Of a stretch of DNA of 43,734 nucleotides, positions 9,296-17,587 are shown in pieces (the stretch's first letter is position 1; each line of letters opens with the position of its first letter). Made by a program: the position numbers and the translations under genes. Under the pieces are notes generated by a model that was not told the origin of the DNA, made no database searches, and saw nothing but the letters and a program-made list of their open reading frames with translations. The stretch comes from Rhodobacterales bacterium (GTDB lineage: Bacteria; Pseudomonadota; Alphaproteobacteria; Rhodobacterales; Rhodobacteraceae). Location: contig PDRW01000012.1 in the NCBI GenBank assembly GCA_002746935.1, positions 1-43,734 of the forward strand, given 5' to 3'.

Positions 9296-10159
9296 ATGAG
9301 AACGCAAACCACCAACCGCGACTGGATCGCCACCGCCCGCACCCTCAACGAGGCCCTGCCCTACCTTCAACGCTACGAGGGCGCCACGGTGGTGGTGAAA
9401 TTCGGCGGCAATGCGATGGGCGACCAGGACGAGATGGCGCGTTTCGCCCGCGACATCGTGCTGATGCGGCAGGTGGGGGTAAACCCGGTGGTGGTGCATG
9501 GCGGCGGCCCGATGATCAACGAGATGCTCGCCCGGCTCGGCGTCGAAAGCCGGTTCGTCGACGGCAAACGCGTGACCGATGCGGCGACCATGGAGGTGGT
9601 CGAGATGGTGCTCGCCGGCCGGGTCAACAAGCGGATCGTCCAGGCGATCAGCGATGCCGGCGGCCGCGCGGCCGGGCTCACCGGCAAGGACGGCAACCTG
9701 ATGGTCTGCGAACAGACCAACCCCGATCTCGGCTTTGTCGGCACGCCCACGGAGGTGGACCCCGCGATCCTGCGCAAGTTGTTCGAGGCGGAGGTCATCC
9801 CGGTGATTGCACCGATCGGCATGGGGAAGCAGGGCGAGACCTTCAACATCAACGGCGACACCGCCGCGGGTGCCGTGGCCGAAGCGCTCGCCGCCGACCG
9901 GCTGCTGCTGCTGACCGATGTCGCCGGGGTCAAGGATGCGGATGGCACGGTGCTTACGGAACTGGTGAGCCACCAGGTGCGCGAGATGACCGCGACGGGT
10001 GTGATCGCAGGCGGCATGATCCCGAAAACCGAGACCGCCGTTCACGCGGTGGAAAACGGCGTGCACGCCGTGGTCATCCTCGATGGGCGCGTGGCCAATG
10101 CGACGCTGCTGGAATTGTTTACCGCCCATGGCGCGGGCTCGCTGATCCGCTGTGGCTGA
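9296..10159 (+). CDS. argB: Acetylglutamate kinase ArgB
   Basis: Phosphorylates N-acetyl-L-glutamate, the second step of arginine synthesis. 287 residues. The Gly-rich ATP/phosphate loops VVKFGGNAM (about 32-40) and [10 protein letters not shown], the NAG-binding motif [26 protein letters not shown] and [10 protein letters not shown] are intact. The N-terminal helix (about residues 8-23) resembles that of hexameric, arginine-sensitive forms; arginine feedback inhibition is inferred. The start ATG at 9296 is preceded by GGAGACCGCC. It follows engB by 107 bases. Confidence 0.96.
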   Translation: MRTQTTNRDWIATARTLNEALPYLQRYEGATVVVKFGGNAMGDQDEMARFARDIVLMRQVGVNPVVVHGGGPMINEMLARLGVESRFVDGKRVTDAATMEVVEMVLAGRVNKRIVQAISDAGGRAAGLTGKDGNLMVCEQTNPDLGFVGTPTEVDPAILRKLFEAEVIPVIAPIGMGKQGETFNINGDTAAGAVAEALAADRLLLLTDVAGVKDADGTVLTELVSHQVREMTATGVIAGGMIPKTETAVHAVENGVHAVVILDGRVANATLLELFTAHGAGSLIRCG

Positions 10160-10273
10160 ACCGCCGGAGCCACGGCTTCTGACTGGACTTCAGCGGCGCG
10201 CTTGTCCGATCACCACCCGTTACGGCACAAACAAGGCACAATCCCGTTTCCGGAAGCGAGCGTTTCACCCGTC

Positions 10274-10777
10274 ATGAGCCTGCGCCTGATCCTCACCCGC
10301 CACGCCAAGTCGTGCTGGTCAGACCCCTCGATGGAGGACCACGCCCGCCCGCTCAACAGGCGCGGCGAAACATCGGCCGCCGCGATCGGAAAATGGCTGA
10401 CAGCGCGGGGATATGTGCCCGAAGTCGCGCTGGTGTCATCGTCAGAACGGACGAAACAGACCTGGGAGCTGGTCTCGCAGGCCTTCGACGCGCCGCCGCA
10501 AGCCAGGTTCCTTGACGCGCTGTTCCATGCCGAACCGGATGTGCTGATGGACCATCTGCGCCGCGCCGGGGCCGGATGCGTCATGTTGATCGCGCATAAC
10601 CCGGGCATTGCCTTCCTTGCCCGGGGGCTGGTGCGGCAATTGCCAGAAGATGCACGGTTCGAACGCTACCCGACCGCAGCGACCGCGGTGATTGACTTCA
10701 GGGCCGAAGACTGGGGAAAGGTCGGCTGGAACAGCGGCGAGGTCACCGACCTCGCCTTTGCGCGCGATTTGATCTGA
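10274..10777 (+). CDS. SixA-like histidine phosphatase
   Basis: 167-residue small member of the histidine phosphatase (phosphoglycerate-mutase-like) superfamily. The catalytic RHAKSCWSD starts at Arg9-His10. The second phosphate pocket is supplied by SSSERTKQTW, and the second His by LIAHNPGIAFL. SixA proteins dephosphorylate phosphohistidine on signalling or PTS proteins, but the substrate here cannot be read from sequence. The start ATG at 10274 (MSLRLILTRHAK) gives the correct family N-terminus; an upstream in-frame ATG at 10202 adds 24 unrelated residues. Confidence 0.85.
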   Translation: MSLRLILTRHAKSCWSDPSMEDHARPLNRRGETSAAAIGKWLTARGYVPEVALVSSSERTKQTWELVSQAFDAPPQARFLDALFHAEPDVLMDHLRRAGAGCVMLIAHNPGIAFLARGLVRQLPEDARFERYPTAATAVIDFRAEDWGKVGWNSGEVTDLAFARDLI

Positions 10778-11081
10778 AGCCCTCGACCTCTTGGAACAGA
10801 GCATCATGGGCCGTCGGGAATGTCCAGTAGTCCGGAATTCCGGACAAATGGACCTTTGCAAGAGCCAGCCCGTCATGCTCCTTGCGGACCTCCGCGGATC
10901 AGCGGATCACTGGCCACAAATCCGCACCTTGCGGCATGGCGTGATCATGTCGCCGGAGCTTGCGCGATCTCAGCGATCCGGGGCGCCGTTGAGTGATGCA
11001 GCAAGCGGCAGATCCGTTCCGGCGCCCAACTTGCTGCGGACAAGCCGCCTGCTGCCTGCTCCGTGTCCGGAGACAGAAAGA
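10778..11081. other. Gene-free region between the SixA-like gene and torA
   Basis: About 300 bases with no protein I can recognise on either strand. It holds a 16-bp perfect palindrome (10830-10845, listed separately) and short repeats of GCGGATCA type near 10903-10917. The two flanking genes converge, so it is a 3'/3' region, and the torA terminator closes its right end. Confidence 0.6.
10830..10845. repeat. 16-bp perfect palindrome
   Basis: GTCCGGAATTCCGGAC is fully self-complementary. It lies about 53 bases after the stop of the SixA-like gene, between convergent genes, and is flanked by further TGTCC/GGACA half-sites (10821-10825 and 10842-10846). It may be a protein-binding dyad or a scar; no evidence decides. 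Confidence 0.7.
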
Positions 11082-11104
11082 GGCGGCCGGATTGTCCGGC
11101 CGCC
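11082..11104 (-). terminator. Rho-independent-type terminator of torA
   Basis: GGCGGCCGGA and TCCGGCCGCC form a perfect 10-bp GC-rich stem around TTG, 33 bases beyond the torA stop. Read on the minus strand it is followed by TCTTTCT, a short T-rich tail. It could also stop transcripts arriving from the left, since the flanking genes converge. Confidence 0.75.
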
Positions 11105-11136
11105 CCGTTTGGGTCACAACGTCTTGCTTCGACGCC

Positions 11137-13806
11137 CTATTTCGGCGCATCCGCCGCGTTGGCCATCAGATATTCCATGACCAGCGCGCGTTCGTCTTCA
11201 TCGAGCCCGGCGCGTTCGAACATCGACGGCACGATGCCTTTCCACTGCTGCTGCGTGTAGTGGGTCACTTCACGCGGGGCGTGGCAGACGGTGCAGCGCT
11301 CGAAGAACATCTTCTCGCCCGGGGTCATGTCAGCATAGAGCTTCTCGGTCAACGCTTCGAGCCGGTCGAGGCCGAGCAGGTCTTCGTCGATCTCGGCGAT
11401 CTCCATGTCTTCGATGATCGCCGGCTTCTCGTAGGCCATGTTCGGACCTTCCGGGTCTTCGCACTTGCGCATCTCGACCAGCACCGTGTTGGCGGTGGTG
11501 GCTTCGGACAGGCCCGACGAGCGCTGGGTGGAGGTGACGAAATTCACCAGCCCGGAGTTGTCGCGGCCCTTGCTGTCGAGCTGTGGCCAGCAGCCTTCAT
11601 AGAGCGACACCACGCCCGGCATGATCTCGTCGCTCACCACCGCGCCGACGATCACCGTGCCGCGCTCGTTGTAAAGCTCGACCAGATCGCCGTCTTCGAT
11701 ACCACGCTCGGCGGCGTCCTGCGCGTTGATGCGCACCGGTTCACGGCCCTGGATCGTATAGAGCTCACGCAGACGCTCGGAGTTGGCCATCTGGCTGTGC
11801 AGCCGGAACCACGGGTGCGGCGAAACCACATGCAGCTGGCCGGGCCTGGCGTTGCCGAGATATTCGTGCTTCTCCAGCCACATCGCGGTGCCGGGGCAAT
11901 CGTCGATATCCATATCGGCGATGTCCTGGCAGAACATCTCGATCTTGCCCGACGCGGTGTGCAGCGGGTTGGCTTCCGGGTCTTCGTAGAAGTCGCCGTG
12001 ACGGGTCCACTTGCGGGCCTCGGCCGGGACGGGCATGCGGGCATAGCCCTTTTCCCAGAACTCCTCGAACGGCACCTCTTCGGCCGCCCCCGAAGCCTCA
12101 TAGGCGAGCTTGATGTGATACATCTTCTCTTCGCTGTCGGTGAACTGCGCCCAGAGGCCGAGCTTGTCGGCGAGACCTTCGAAGATCTCGTAGTCCGGCA
12201 GGCTCTCGCCAATCGGTTCGATCACCTTCTTCATCGCGTAGACGCGGTCGTTGGAATAGGTGCCACCGGAGGTGATGTCGTCCTGTTCCAGCGTCGAGGC
12301 GGCGGGGAAGACGATGTCGGCCCAGCGGGTTGCCGCGGTCCACCAGACGTCGACCGAGATGATCGTCTCGACCTTCTTCAGCGCACGGATCAGCCGGTTG
12401 GTGTCCTGCTGGTGCGACATGAAGTTGTTGCCGGAGTTGAAGATCACCCTGATGTCCGGGTAGGTGTTGTTCTGCCCGTTGTAGAAGAACGCCTTGCCGG
12501 GGTTTTCCAGCGCTTCGGTGATGCGCGAGGCGGGCACGATCTTCTTCACGAAGTTGCGGCCCTGGCTCATGCCGACCGGGGTGCGGTTGCCGCCCTGAGG
12601 CATGCCGCCGTTGCCGTAGTGCCAGCTGAAGCCGACGCCCTGGCCCGGCTTGCCGATCTTGCCGAGAAGCGCGGCGAAGTTGATGATCGACCAATAGGCC
12701 ATCTCGCCGTGCTGCGCCCGCTGGATCGCCCAGGAGCCCGCGATGCAGGTGTTGTGGGTGGCCATCAGCTCGCTCAGATCCCTGATCTGCTGCGCGTCGA
12801 TGCCGGTGATCTTCGCGGCCCAGTCCGGGGTCTTCGGCGTGCCGTCGGTTTCGCCCTTCACATAGGCGATCCACTTGTCGGCGCCGACGGTGTATTTGTC
12901 CATATAGGCCTTGTCTTCCCAGCCGTTTTCCAGCGCGTGATAGGCCATGGCGAGGAACAGCGCGGTGTCGGTGTTGGGAATGATCGCGGTGCGCTCGGCG
13001 TTGAGCACCTCGTCGGTCGCGGTCTGCTGCGGGTTGATCGAGATGAACTTCACCCCGGCGTCGCGGATCTCTTCCCAATGGGCATACATGCCGTGGTCGG
13101 CGACGCGGTATTCGATGCGGTTGTTCTTGATCGGGTCACAGCCGACCAGCACGAAGACCTCGCAATGGTCGCGGATGGTCTCCCAGGCGGATTGCGCCGA
13201 ATAGACCTCCATGTCGCCGATGATCCGCGGCAACACGACCTGACCGGCACCGGCCGACCAGTCGCCGGCGGTGTTGGTGCAGCCGCCCATGAGGTTGAGC
13301 AGACGGCCCTGAAGCACGTTGGGCCGGAAGGCGCCGGCGTTGGACCAGCCGCCATAGGACGAGCTGAAGATCGCTTCGTTGCCGTGGTTGGTGGCGGTGT
13401 CCAGCAGCGCCTTGGCGGCGAGCGACCAGGCGGTGTCCCAGTCGACCTTCACCCATTCTTCCTTGCCGCGCAGCTCGGGCTTGGTGTCGCCGGTCTGCCA
13501 GCCTTCGAGATAGGATTTGCGCACCATCGGGTAGTTGATGCGGGTCTTGTCATAGGTGCGGTCCATGACGCCATAGGCCAGCATCTCGGTGGGGCGGGCG
13601 TCGAGCTCCATCATCGTGTTGATGCCCACCAGCTTGCCCTCTTTCACCACCGCTTCGAACGGCCCGTAGTGGGTGGCATGGAAGACACGGCCGGGGAAGC
13701 TGTTGGGGTCGATCGAGGCGAGCGCCGTGGTGCTCCAGAGGCTGGAAAGGCCAACGGCGCCGGTGCCGAGCAGGAAGCCGCGGCGGGTCGGGTTGATCAT
13801 GTTCAT
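11137..13806 (-). CDS. torA: TorA-type TMAO/S-N-oxide reductase with fused C-terminal cytochrome c domain
   Basis: 889 residues. A Tat signal is present: TRRGFLLG at about 7-14, then a hydrophobic stretch ending STTALA (about 30). The body is a bis-MGD molybdoenzyme of the DMSO/TMAO reductase family. Ser155 in YGGWSNAG is the likely Mo ligand, and cofactor motifs include VLVGCDPIKNNRIEY, YNGQNNTYPD and VWWTAATRWADIVFPAAS. After a spacer of about 60 residues the chain ends in a monohaem cytochrome c domain: ERCTVCHAPREV (Cys838, Cys841, His842), with Met in VPSMFERAG a possible sixth ligand. E. coli keeps a similar haem domain at the end of the separate TorC. The fusion suggests direct electron uptake by the periplasmic enzyme. 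The start at 13806 has AAGGAG. No torC or torD is nearby. Confidence 0.9.
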   Translation of the reverse strand: MNMINPTRRGFLLGTGAVGLSSLWSTTALASIDPNSFPGRVFHATHYGPFEAVVKEGKLVGINTMMELDARPTEMLAYGVMDRTYDKTRINYPMVRKSYLEGWQTGDTKPELRGKEEWVKVDWDTAWSLAAKALLDTATNHGNEAIFSSSYGGWSNAGAFRPNVLQGRLLNLMGGCTNTAGDWSAGAGQVVLPRIIGDMEVYSAQSAWETIRDHCEVFVLVGCDPIKNNRIEYRVADHGMYAHWEEIRDAGVKFISINPQQTATDEVLNAERTAIIPNTDTALFLAMAYHALENGWEDKAYMDKYTVGADKWIAYVKGETDGTPKTPDWAAKITGIDAQQIRDLSELMATHNTCIAGSWAIQRAQHGEMAYWSIINFAALLGKIGKPGQGVGFSWHYGNGGMPQGGNRTPVGMSQGRNFVKKIVPASRITEALENPGKAFFYNGQNNTYPDIRVIFNSGNNFMSHQQDTNRLIRALKKVETIISVDVWWTAATRWADIVFPAASTLEQDDITSGGTYSNDRVYAMKKVIEPIGESLPDYEIFEGLADKLGLWAQFTDSEEKMYHIKLAYEASGAAEEVPFEEFWEKGYARMPVPAEARKWTRHGDFYEDPEANPLHTASGKIEMFCQDIADMDIDDCPGTAMWLEKHEYLGNARPGQLHVVSPHPWFRLHSQMANSERLRELYTIQGREPVRINAQDAAERGIEDGDLVELYNERGTVIVGAVVSDEIMPGVVSLYEGCWPQLDSKGRDNSGLVNFVTSTQRSSGLSEATTANTVLVEMRKCEDPEGPNMAYEKPAIIEDMEIAEIDEDLLGLDRLEALTEKLYADMTPGEKMFFERCTVCHAPREVTHYTQQQWKGIVPSMFERAGLDEDERALVMEYLMANAADAPK

Positions 13807-13844
13807 GGGGGTCTCCTTCGGGCAGGTCGAATCTGTCTGGCTCC

Positions 13845-13850
13845 AGTGTA
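13845..13850 (-). promoter_or_regulatory. Candidate -10 element of torA
   Basis: Read on the minus strand this is TACACT, 39 bases before the torA ATG. No good -35 exists 17 bases upstream. Instead the nearest edge of the tandem decamer array begins about 30 bases upstream, overlapping where a -35 would be, as expected for an activator-dependent promoter. This is inference. Confidence 0.35.
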
Positions 13851-13880
13851 GGGGGCGGGTGTGAACCGGTCTTGCTGCTG

Positions 13881-13920
13881 ACATGAACGGCATGTAGGAA
13901 TATGTAACAGGATGTAAACG
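13881..13920. promoter_or_regulatory. Four tandem tor-box-like decamers (putative TorR operator)
   Basis: Four 10-base units stand head to tail with exact 10-bp periodicity (13881, 13891, 13901, 13911). They share a core close to ATGTAAC or ATGAAC; the third unit is TATGTAACAG and the first ACATGAACGG. The E. coli TorR site (CTGTTCATAT, complement ATATGAACAG) is strikingly similar: the first unit matches 8 of 10. The array lies between the divergent torA and torR genes, so a TorR-type regulator binding here could control torA, torR or both. Confidence 0.65.
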
Positions 13921-13927
13921 GGCTGGA

Positions 13928-13960
13928 GAGACGTTGCAGAGACGTTGGAGAAACGTTGCC
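13928..13960. repeat. Three tandem 11-bp repeats upstream of torR
   Basis: Units at 13928, 13939 and 13950 share the core GA(G/A)ACGTTG with 11-bp spacing, i.e. one per helical turn on one face of DNA. They end 23 bases before the torR ATG. The core is unrelated to the adjacent decamers, so a second regulator or an autoregulatory site is possible. Confidence 0.65.
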
Positions 13961-13983
13961 GGACGCCGCAACGAGGGAAGGAC

Positions 13984-14691
13984 ATGAGCCAGCATATCGT
14001 CATCGTGGAGGACGACGAGATCACCCGCCGCCGCCTCGCCGCGTCGCTGAAACAGCAGATGTACCGGGTGAGCGAGGCCGAGGATGCGATGGCGATGGAA
14101 GCGATCCTTGCCCGCGATCCGGCCGACGTGCTGCTGGTCGACATCAACCTCGACGGCAAGGACGGGCTCACCATCACCCGCGAGCAGCGCGCGGCCTCTG
14201 CCGTGGGGATCATCCTGCTCACCGCGCGCACCGACCAGATCGACCGCATCGTCGGGCTGGAGCTCGGCGCCGACGATTATGTCACCAAGCCCTTTGACAA
14301 GCGCGAATTGTTCGCGCGGATCAAGAACCTCGCCGCGCGGGTCGCCGCCTGCCGCGCCGCCCGGCAGGCGCAGGTGCCCGAGGCGGAGGTGTTCGGCCGC
14401 TGGCGGCTCGACCGGGCGCGGCGCCGGCTGGTGGGCGAAGATGGCCGGGTCGAGCCGCTGACCCGCGCCGAGTTCGATCTTCTCGCCGCCTTTGCCGCAA
14501 ACCCCGGGCAGATCCTCAGCCGCGACCGGTTGCTCGACATGATCCAGAACCGGGGCTGGACGCCCGACAACCGCACCATCGACGTGCTGGTGGGGCGGCT
14601 GCGCAAGAAGATCGAACCCGACCCGGGCAGCCCCGAATGGATCATCACCATCCACGGTGAGGGCTACATGCTGGCCGATACCGGCGGCTAG
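13984..14691 (+). CDS. torR: TorR/DorR-type response regulator (OmpR family)
   Basis: 235 residues. The receiver domain (about 1-120) has the acidic pair Asp10/Asp11 (IVEDDE), phospho-acceptor Asp53 (LLVDINLDG), Thr80 (LLTAR) and Lys102 (VTKPFDKREL). The C-terminal winged helix (about 135-233) shows LTRAEFDLLAAFAANPGQILSRDRLL and the recognition region DNRTIDVLVGRLRKKIE. The name rests on its divergent position next to torA, the tor-box-like array and family resemblance. No sensor kinase (TorS/DorS) or periplasmic TorT is encoded in the window, so its partner must lie elsewhere. RBS GGGAAGG precedes the ATG. Confidence 0.8.
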   Translation: MSQHIVIVEDDEITRRRLAASLKQQMYRVSEAEDAMAMEAILARDPADVLLVDINLDGKDGLTITREQRAASAVGIILLTARTDQIDRIVGLELGADDYVTKPFDKRELFARIKNLAARVAACRAARQAQVPEAEVFGRWRLDRARRRLVGEDGRVEPLTRAEFDLLAAFAANPGQILSRDRLLDMIQNRGWTPDNRTIDVLVGRLRKKIEPDPGSPEWIITIHGEGYMLADTGG

Positions 14692-15143
14692 CAACCGTAT
14701 GTCTCACGCAGGGTGGTATTGAAGGGCGATATTGCCTGCGATCGTCACGGGTTCCCTGCGACAGCTGTCATGATGACGTCATGTGCCTTGCCCGTCGCCT
14801 GAATACGGCCGGCGAAGACCTTCAGGCGCGCTCCCCGCTCCGGCGGAGATGAGCCGGACGACAGTCTGACCTTCGGCGAATGCGCCAGGGGCTTCGGGCC
14901 CCCTGGAGTTCTCCCCACTGCCATGATTGGGCGTGTCATGTCTGTCGGGGTTCCGGTGGGCCGATCGGGTTGCTCGCTGGCATCCATGAGTTTGCGGGAC
15001 GCCCCCTTGAGGACAAGTGCACTCGCCAGTCTCGGCCGGGTCATCCTGCCGTTTCTCATATGCCGCGCCGATCCCCCGGACCTTAGCCGTTTACGCTGCA
15101 CCGAACCCGCTGTAGCGTCGGCGCGACAACAGGAGAATCTCCC
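14692..15143. other. Gene-poor region between torR and the RidA gene
   Basis: About 450 bases. Apart from a possible IS110 tail (listed separately) I recognise no gene. A perfect 10-bp palindrome ATGACGTCAT sits at 14773-14782. The plus-strand reading frame at 14923-15147 has no family resemblance and reads through into the RidA start. Confidence 0.6.
14745..14834 (-). mobile_element. Possible IS110-family transposase C-terminal fragment
   Basis: The last 29 codons of a minus-strand frame read KVFAGRIQATGKAHDVIMTAVA and then stop. IS110/IS1111 transposases have a similar tail (F..RL.A.GK..KV..TAVAR), but here the expected continuation after TAVA is missing. The upstream part of the frame is not recognisable. 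The similarity is short, so this is tentative. Confidence 0.3.
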
Positions 15144-15605
15144 ATGAGCGGTTTCGAACAGCGCCTTGCCGAGCTCGGCGTCACCCTTCCCGATGCCCCC
15201 GCCCCGGCGGCAAATTACGTACCCTGGATCGTGCTTGACGGCATGGTCCATGTCTCCGGCCAGGTGCCGCTGCGGGACGGCGCCTTCGTCACCGGCAAGC
15301 TTGGCGAGGACATGAGCGTCGAAGACGGCGCCGCGGCGGCGAAGCTCTGTGCCATCAGCCTGCTTGCCCAGGTGAAGGCCGCCGCGGGGGGCGATCTCGA
15401 CCGGCTGAAACAGGTGGTCAAGCTCACCGGCTTCGTCAATTCCACCGCCGATTTCGGCGACCAGCCGAAGGTGATCAACGGCGCCTCGGATTTCCTCGTC
15501 GCGGCGCTGGGCGAGGCCGGACGCCACACCCGTTCGGCCGTCTCCGCCGCCAGCCTGCCCTTCGGGGTAGCGGTGGAAATCGAGGGGATTTTCCAGCTCA
15601 AATGA
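15144..15605 (+). CDS. RidA/YjgF-family protein
   Basis: 153 residues. RidA relatives hydrolyse reactive enamine/imine intermediates from PLP enzymes; this belongs to the longer subgroup that begins with a ~20-residue extension (FEQRLAELGVTLPDAPAPAANY). Core motifs are VHVSGQVPLRDG, the central SLLAQVKAAAGGDLDRLKQVVKLTGFVNS, and [23 protein letters not shown] at the end. The active-site Arg is likely the one in HTRSA. RBS CAGGAGAA precedes the ATG. It overlaps the next gene by four bases. Confidence 0.9.
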   Translation: MSGFEQRLAELGVTLPDAPAPAANYVPWIVLDGMVHVSGQVPLRDGAFVTGKLGEDMSVEDGAAAAKLCAISLLAQVKAAAGGDLDRLKQVVKLTGFVNSTADFGDQPKVINGASDFLVAALGEAGRHTRSAVSAASLPFGVAVEIEGIFQLK

Positions 15606-16360
15606 CCCTCCCCGACGCCTTTTTGCGGATCCCCATCGCGCACCGGGCGCTGCATGGGGCCGGTGCCCCCGAGAACAGCCTTGCCGCCGTGCGTGCCGCG
15701 GTGGCGGCGGGTTACGGGATCGAGATCGACGTGCAGCCCTCTTCGGACGGGGTGGCGATGGTGTTTCACGATTATGTGCTCGACCGGCTGACGGCCGAGA
15801 GCGGGCCGGTGGAGGCGCAGAGTGCCGCCGAGCTGGGGGCGATCCGGCTCGATGGCACCGCCGAGGGCATCCCGACGCTGGCCGAGGTCTTGCAGGCCGT
15901 GGGCGGTGCGGTGCCGCTGCTGATCGAGATCAAGGATCAGGACGGGGCGATGGGGCCCGAGATCGGCGGGCTTCAGGCGGCGGTCGCCCGGGCGCTGAAG
16001 GGCTATGACGGCCCGGTCGCGGTGATGAGTTTCAACCCGCATGCGGTGGCCGAAATGGCCAGGCTGGCGCCGGAGATCCCGCGCGGGCTGACCACCTGCG
16101 GCTGGGACCATGGCGCGCGGCGCGCCCTGCCGGCGCAGCGGCGCGACGAGCTGGCGTCGATCCCCGATTACGACCGGGTCGGGGCCTGTTTCATCAGCCA
16201 CAACCGGCACGACCTCACCCGCCCGCGGGTCGCGGAGCTGAAGGCGCGCGGGGTGCCGGTCATAAGCTGGACGATCCGCTCGGAGGCCGAGGAGGCCGAG
16301 GCCCGCAAGCTGGCGGACAATATCACCTTCGAAGGATTTGCCGCCGCGCATCCGGCTTGA
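15602..16360 (+). CDS. Glycerophosphodiester phosphodiesterase (cytoplasmic UgpQ-like)
   Basis: 252 residues, hydrolysing glycerophosphodiesters to glycerol-3-phosphate plus alcohol. GDPD residues are visible: His14-Arg15 (AHRALHG), Glu24 (PENS), Glu41 and Asp43 (IEIDVQ) and His56 (MVFHDY). Further conserved parts are LIEIKDQ and VISWTIRS. There is no signal peptide, so it is cytoplasmic. It is coupled to the RidA gene by ATGA. Confidence 0.9.
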   Translation: MTLPDAFLRIPIAHRALHGAGAPENSLAAVRAAVAAGYGIEIDVQPSSDGVAMVFHDYVLDRLTAESGPVEAQSAAELGAIRLDGTAEGIPTLAEVLQAVGGAVPLLIEIKDQDGAMGPEIGGLQAAVARALKGYDGPVAVMSFNPHAVAEMARLAPEIPRGLTTCGWDHGARRALPAQRRDELASIPDYDRVGACFISHNRHDLTRPRVAELKARGVPVISWTIRSEAEEAEARKLADNITFEGFAAAHPA

Positions 16361-16368
16361 CGGCAGGT

Positions 16369-17535
16369 ATGAGCGGCAACCTCGAAATCCGTCTCCACAC
16401 CTCGCTTGCCGGGATTTCCCCGGACGCGTGGGATGCCTGCGCCGCGCCCGAAGGCGGCGGGCGGGCGGTTGATCCGTTCACCAGCTACCGGTTCCTCTCG
16501 GCGCTGGAACGCTCGGGCTCTGTCGGCGAGGGCACCGGCTGGGCACCGCGTCATCTCACCCTGCATGACGGCGGGGCGCTGATCGCGGTGGCGCCCGGCT
16601 ATCTCAAGAGCCACAGCCAGGGCGAATATGTGTTCGACTGGGGCTGGGCCGAGGCCTGGGAACGCGCGGGCGGGCAGTATTATCCGAAGCTCCAGATCGC
16701 GGTGCCCTTCACCCCGGTGACCGGCCGGCGGCTGCTGGTGAAACCGGGGTTTGAAGCGCGCGGACGGGCCGCGCTCCTGCAAGGGGCGGTGCAACTGGCC
16801 GCCGAGGCCGGGCTGTCTTCGCTGCATGTGACCTTCTGCACCGCGGAGGAGGCGGAGGCAGGCGAGGCGATGGGGCTCATTCACCGGCTCGGCACCCAGT
16901 ATCATTGGCAGAACGCAGGCTACGGCTGTTTCGACGATTTCCTCGCCACGCTTTCGAGCCGCAAACGCAAGGCGATCCGCCGCGAACGGCGGGCGGCGCA
17001 GGGGTTTGGCGGCGAGATCCTCCGGCTCACGGGCGATGCGCTGAAGCCCGAGCATTGGGAGCATTTCTGGGGCTTCTATCAGGATACCGGCGCGCGGAAA
17101 TGGGGCACGCCCTATCTCACCCGCGCGTTTTTCGACATCCTCCAGCAGGAGATGCGCGAGGATGTGTTGCTGGTGCTGGCGATGCGGCAGGGGCGGCCAG
17201 TGGCCGGGGCGCTCAATTTCATCGGCCGCGAGGCGCTGTTCGGCCGCTATTGGGGACAGGCGGAGGTGCATCCGTTTCTACATTTCGAGCTGTGCTATTA
17301 TCAGGCCTGCGATTTCGCCATTGCCCGGGGTCTCGCCCGGGTCGAGGCGGGGGCGCAGGGCGATCACAAGCTGGCGCGGGGCTATCTGCCGCGCCAGACG
17401 CATTCGCTGCACTGGATCGCCGATCCCGGCTTCCGGGCGGCGGTGGCGGATTTCGTGGCGCGCGAGGCGGAGGCGGTGGGCGAGGACATCGGGGCCCTGA
17501 CGGCGATGGGACCGTTCCGGCGCGGCCCCGGTTGA
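16369..17535 (+). CDS. FemAB-like GNAT-fold protein (PF04339, peptidoglycan-type)
   Basis: 388 residues of the family often annotated GNAT or peptidoglycan biosynthesis/recognition. Family features include DPFTSYRFLSALERSGSVG near the N-terminus, GEYVFDWGWAEAWER, YYPKLQIAVPFTPVTG, SSRKRKAIRRERR, GRYWG and HFELCYYQACDFAI. The enzymatic activity is unproven. I chose the ATG at 16369; a TTG at 16357 overlapping the upstream stop is an alternative. It follows the GDPD gene by 8 bases, in one operon. Confidence 0.85.
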   Translation: MSGNLEIRLHTSLAGISPDAWDACAAPEGGGRAVDPFTSYRFLSALERSGSVGEGTGWAPRHLTLHDGGALIAVAPGYLKSHSQGEYVFDWGWAEAWERAGGQYYPKLQIAVPFTPVTGRRLLVKPGFEARGRAALLQGAVQLAAEAGLSSLHVTFCTAEEAEAGEAMGLIHRLGTQYHWQNAGYGCFDDFLATLSSRKRKAIRRERRAAQGFGGEILRLTGDALKPEHWEHFWGFYQDTGARKWGTPYLTRAFFDILQQEMREDVLLVLAMRQGRPVAGALNFIGREALFGRYWGQAEVHPFLHFELCYYQACDFAIARGLARVEAGAQGDHKLARGYLPRQTHSLHWIADPGFRAAVADFVAREAEAVGEDIGALTAMGPFRRGPG

Positions 17536-17587
17536 CCGGAGCGGCCGCGGGCTCCACATTCCCGGCAGTGAATATATGGAGAGCCTC

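Noticed and set aside
10993-13851. A 952-codon open reading frame on the plus strand
   Set aside because: It is antisense to torA; the minus-strand torA has clear motifs, Tat signal and RBS, while this frame has His/Val/Gly/Asp-rich shadow composition.
13807-14694. Extension of the torA frame upstream through torR
   Set aside because: The sequence before MNMIN has no Tat or family features; RBS AAGGAG and the Tat signal fix the start at 13806, and the extension is antisense to torR.
14923-15147. A 74-codon plus-strand frame ahead of the RidA gene
   Set aside because: No recognisable family, and it overlaps the RidA start and its RBS.
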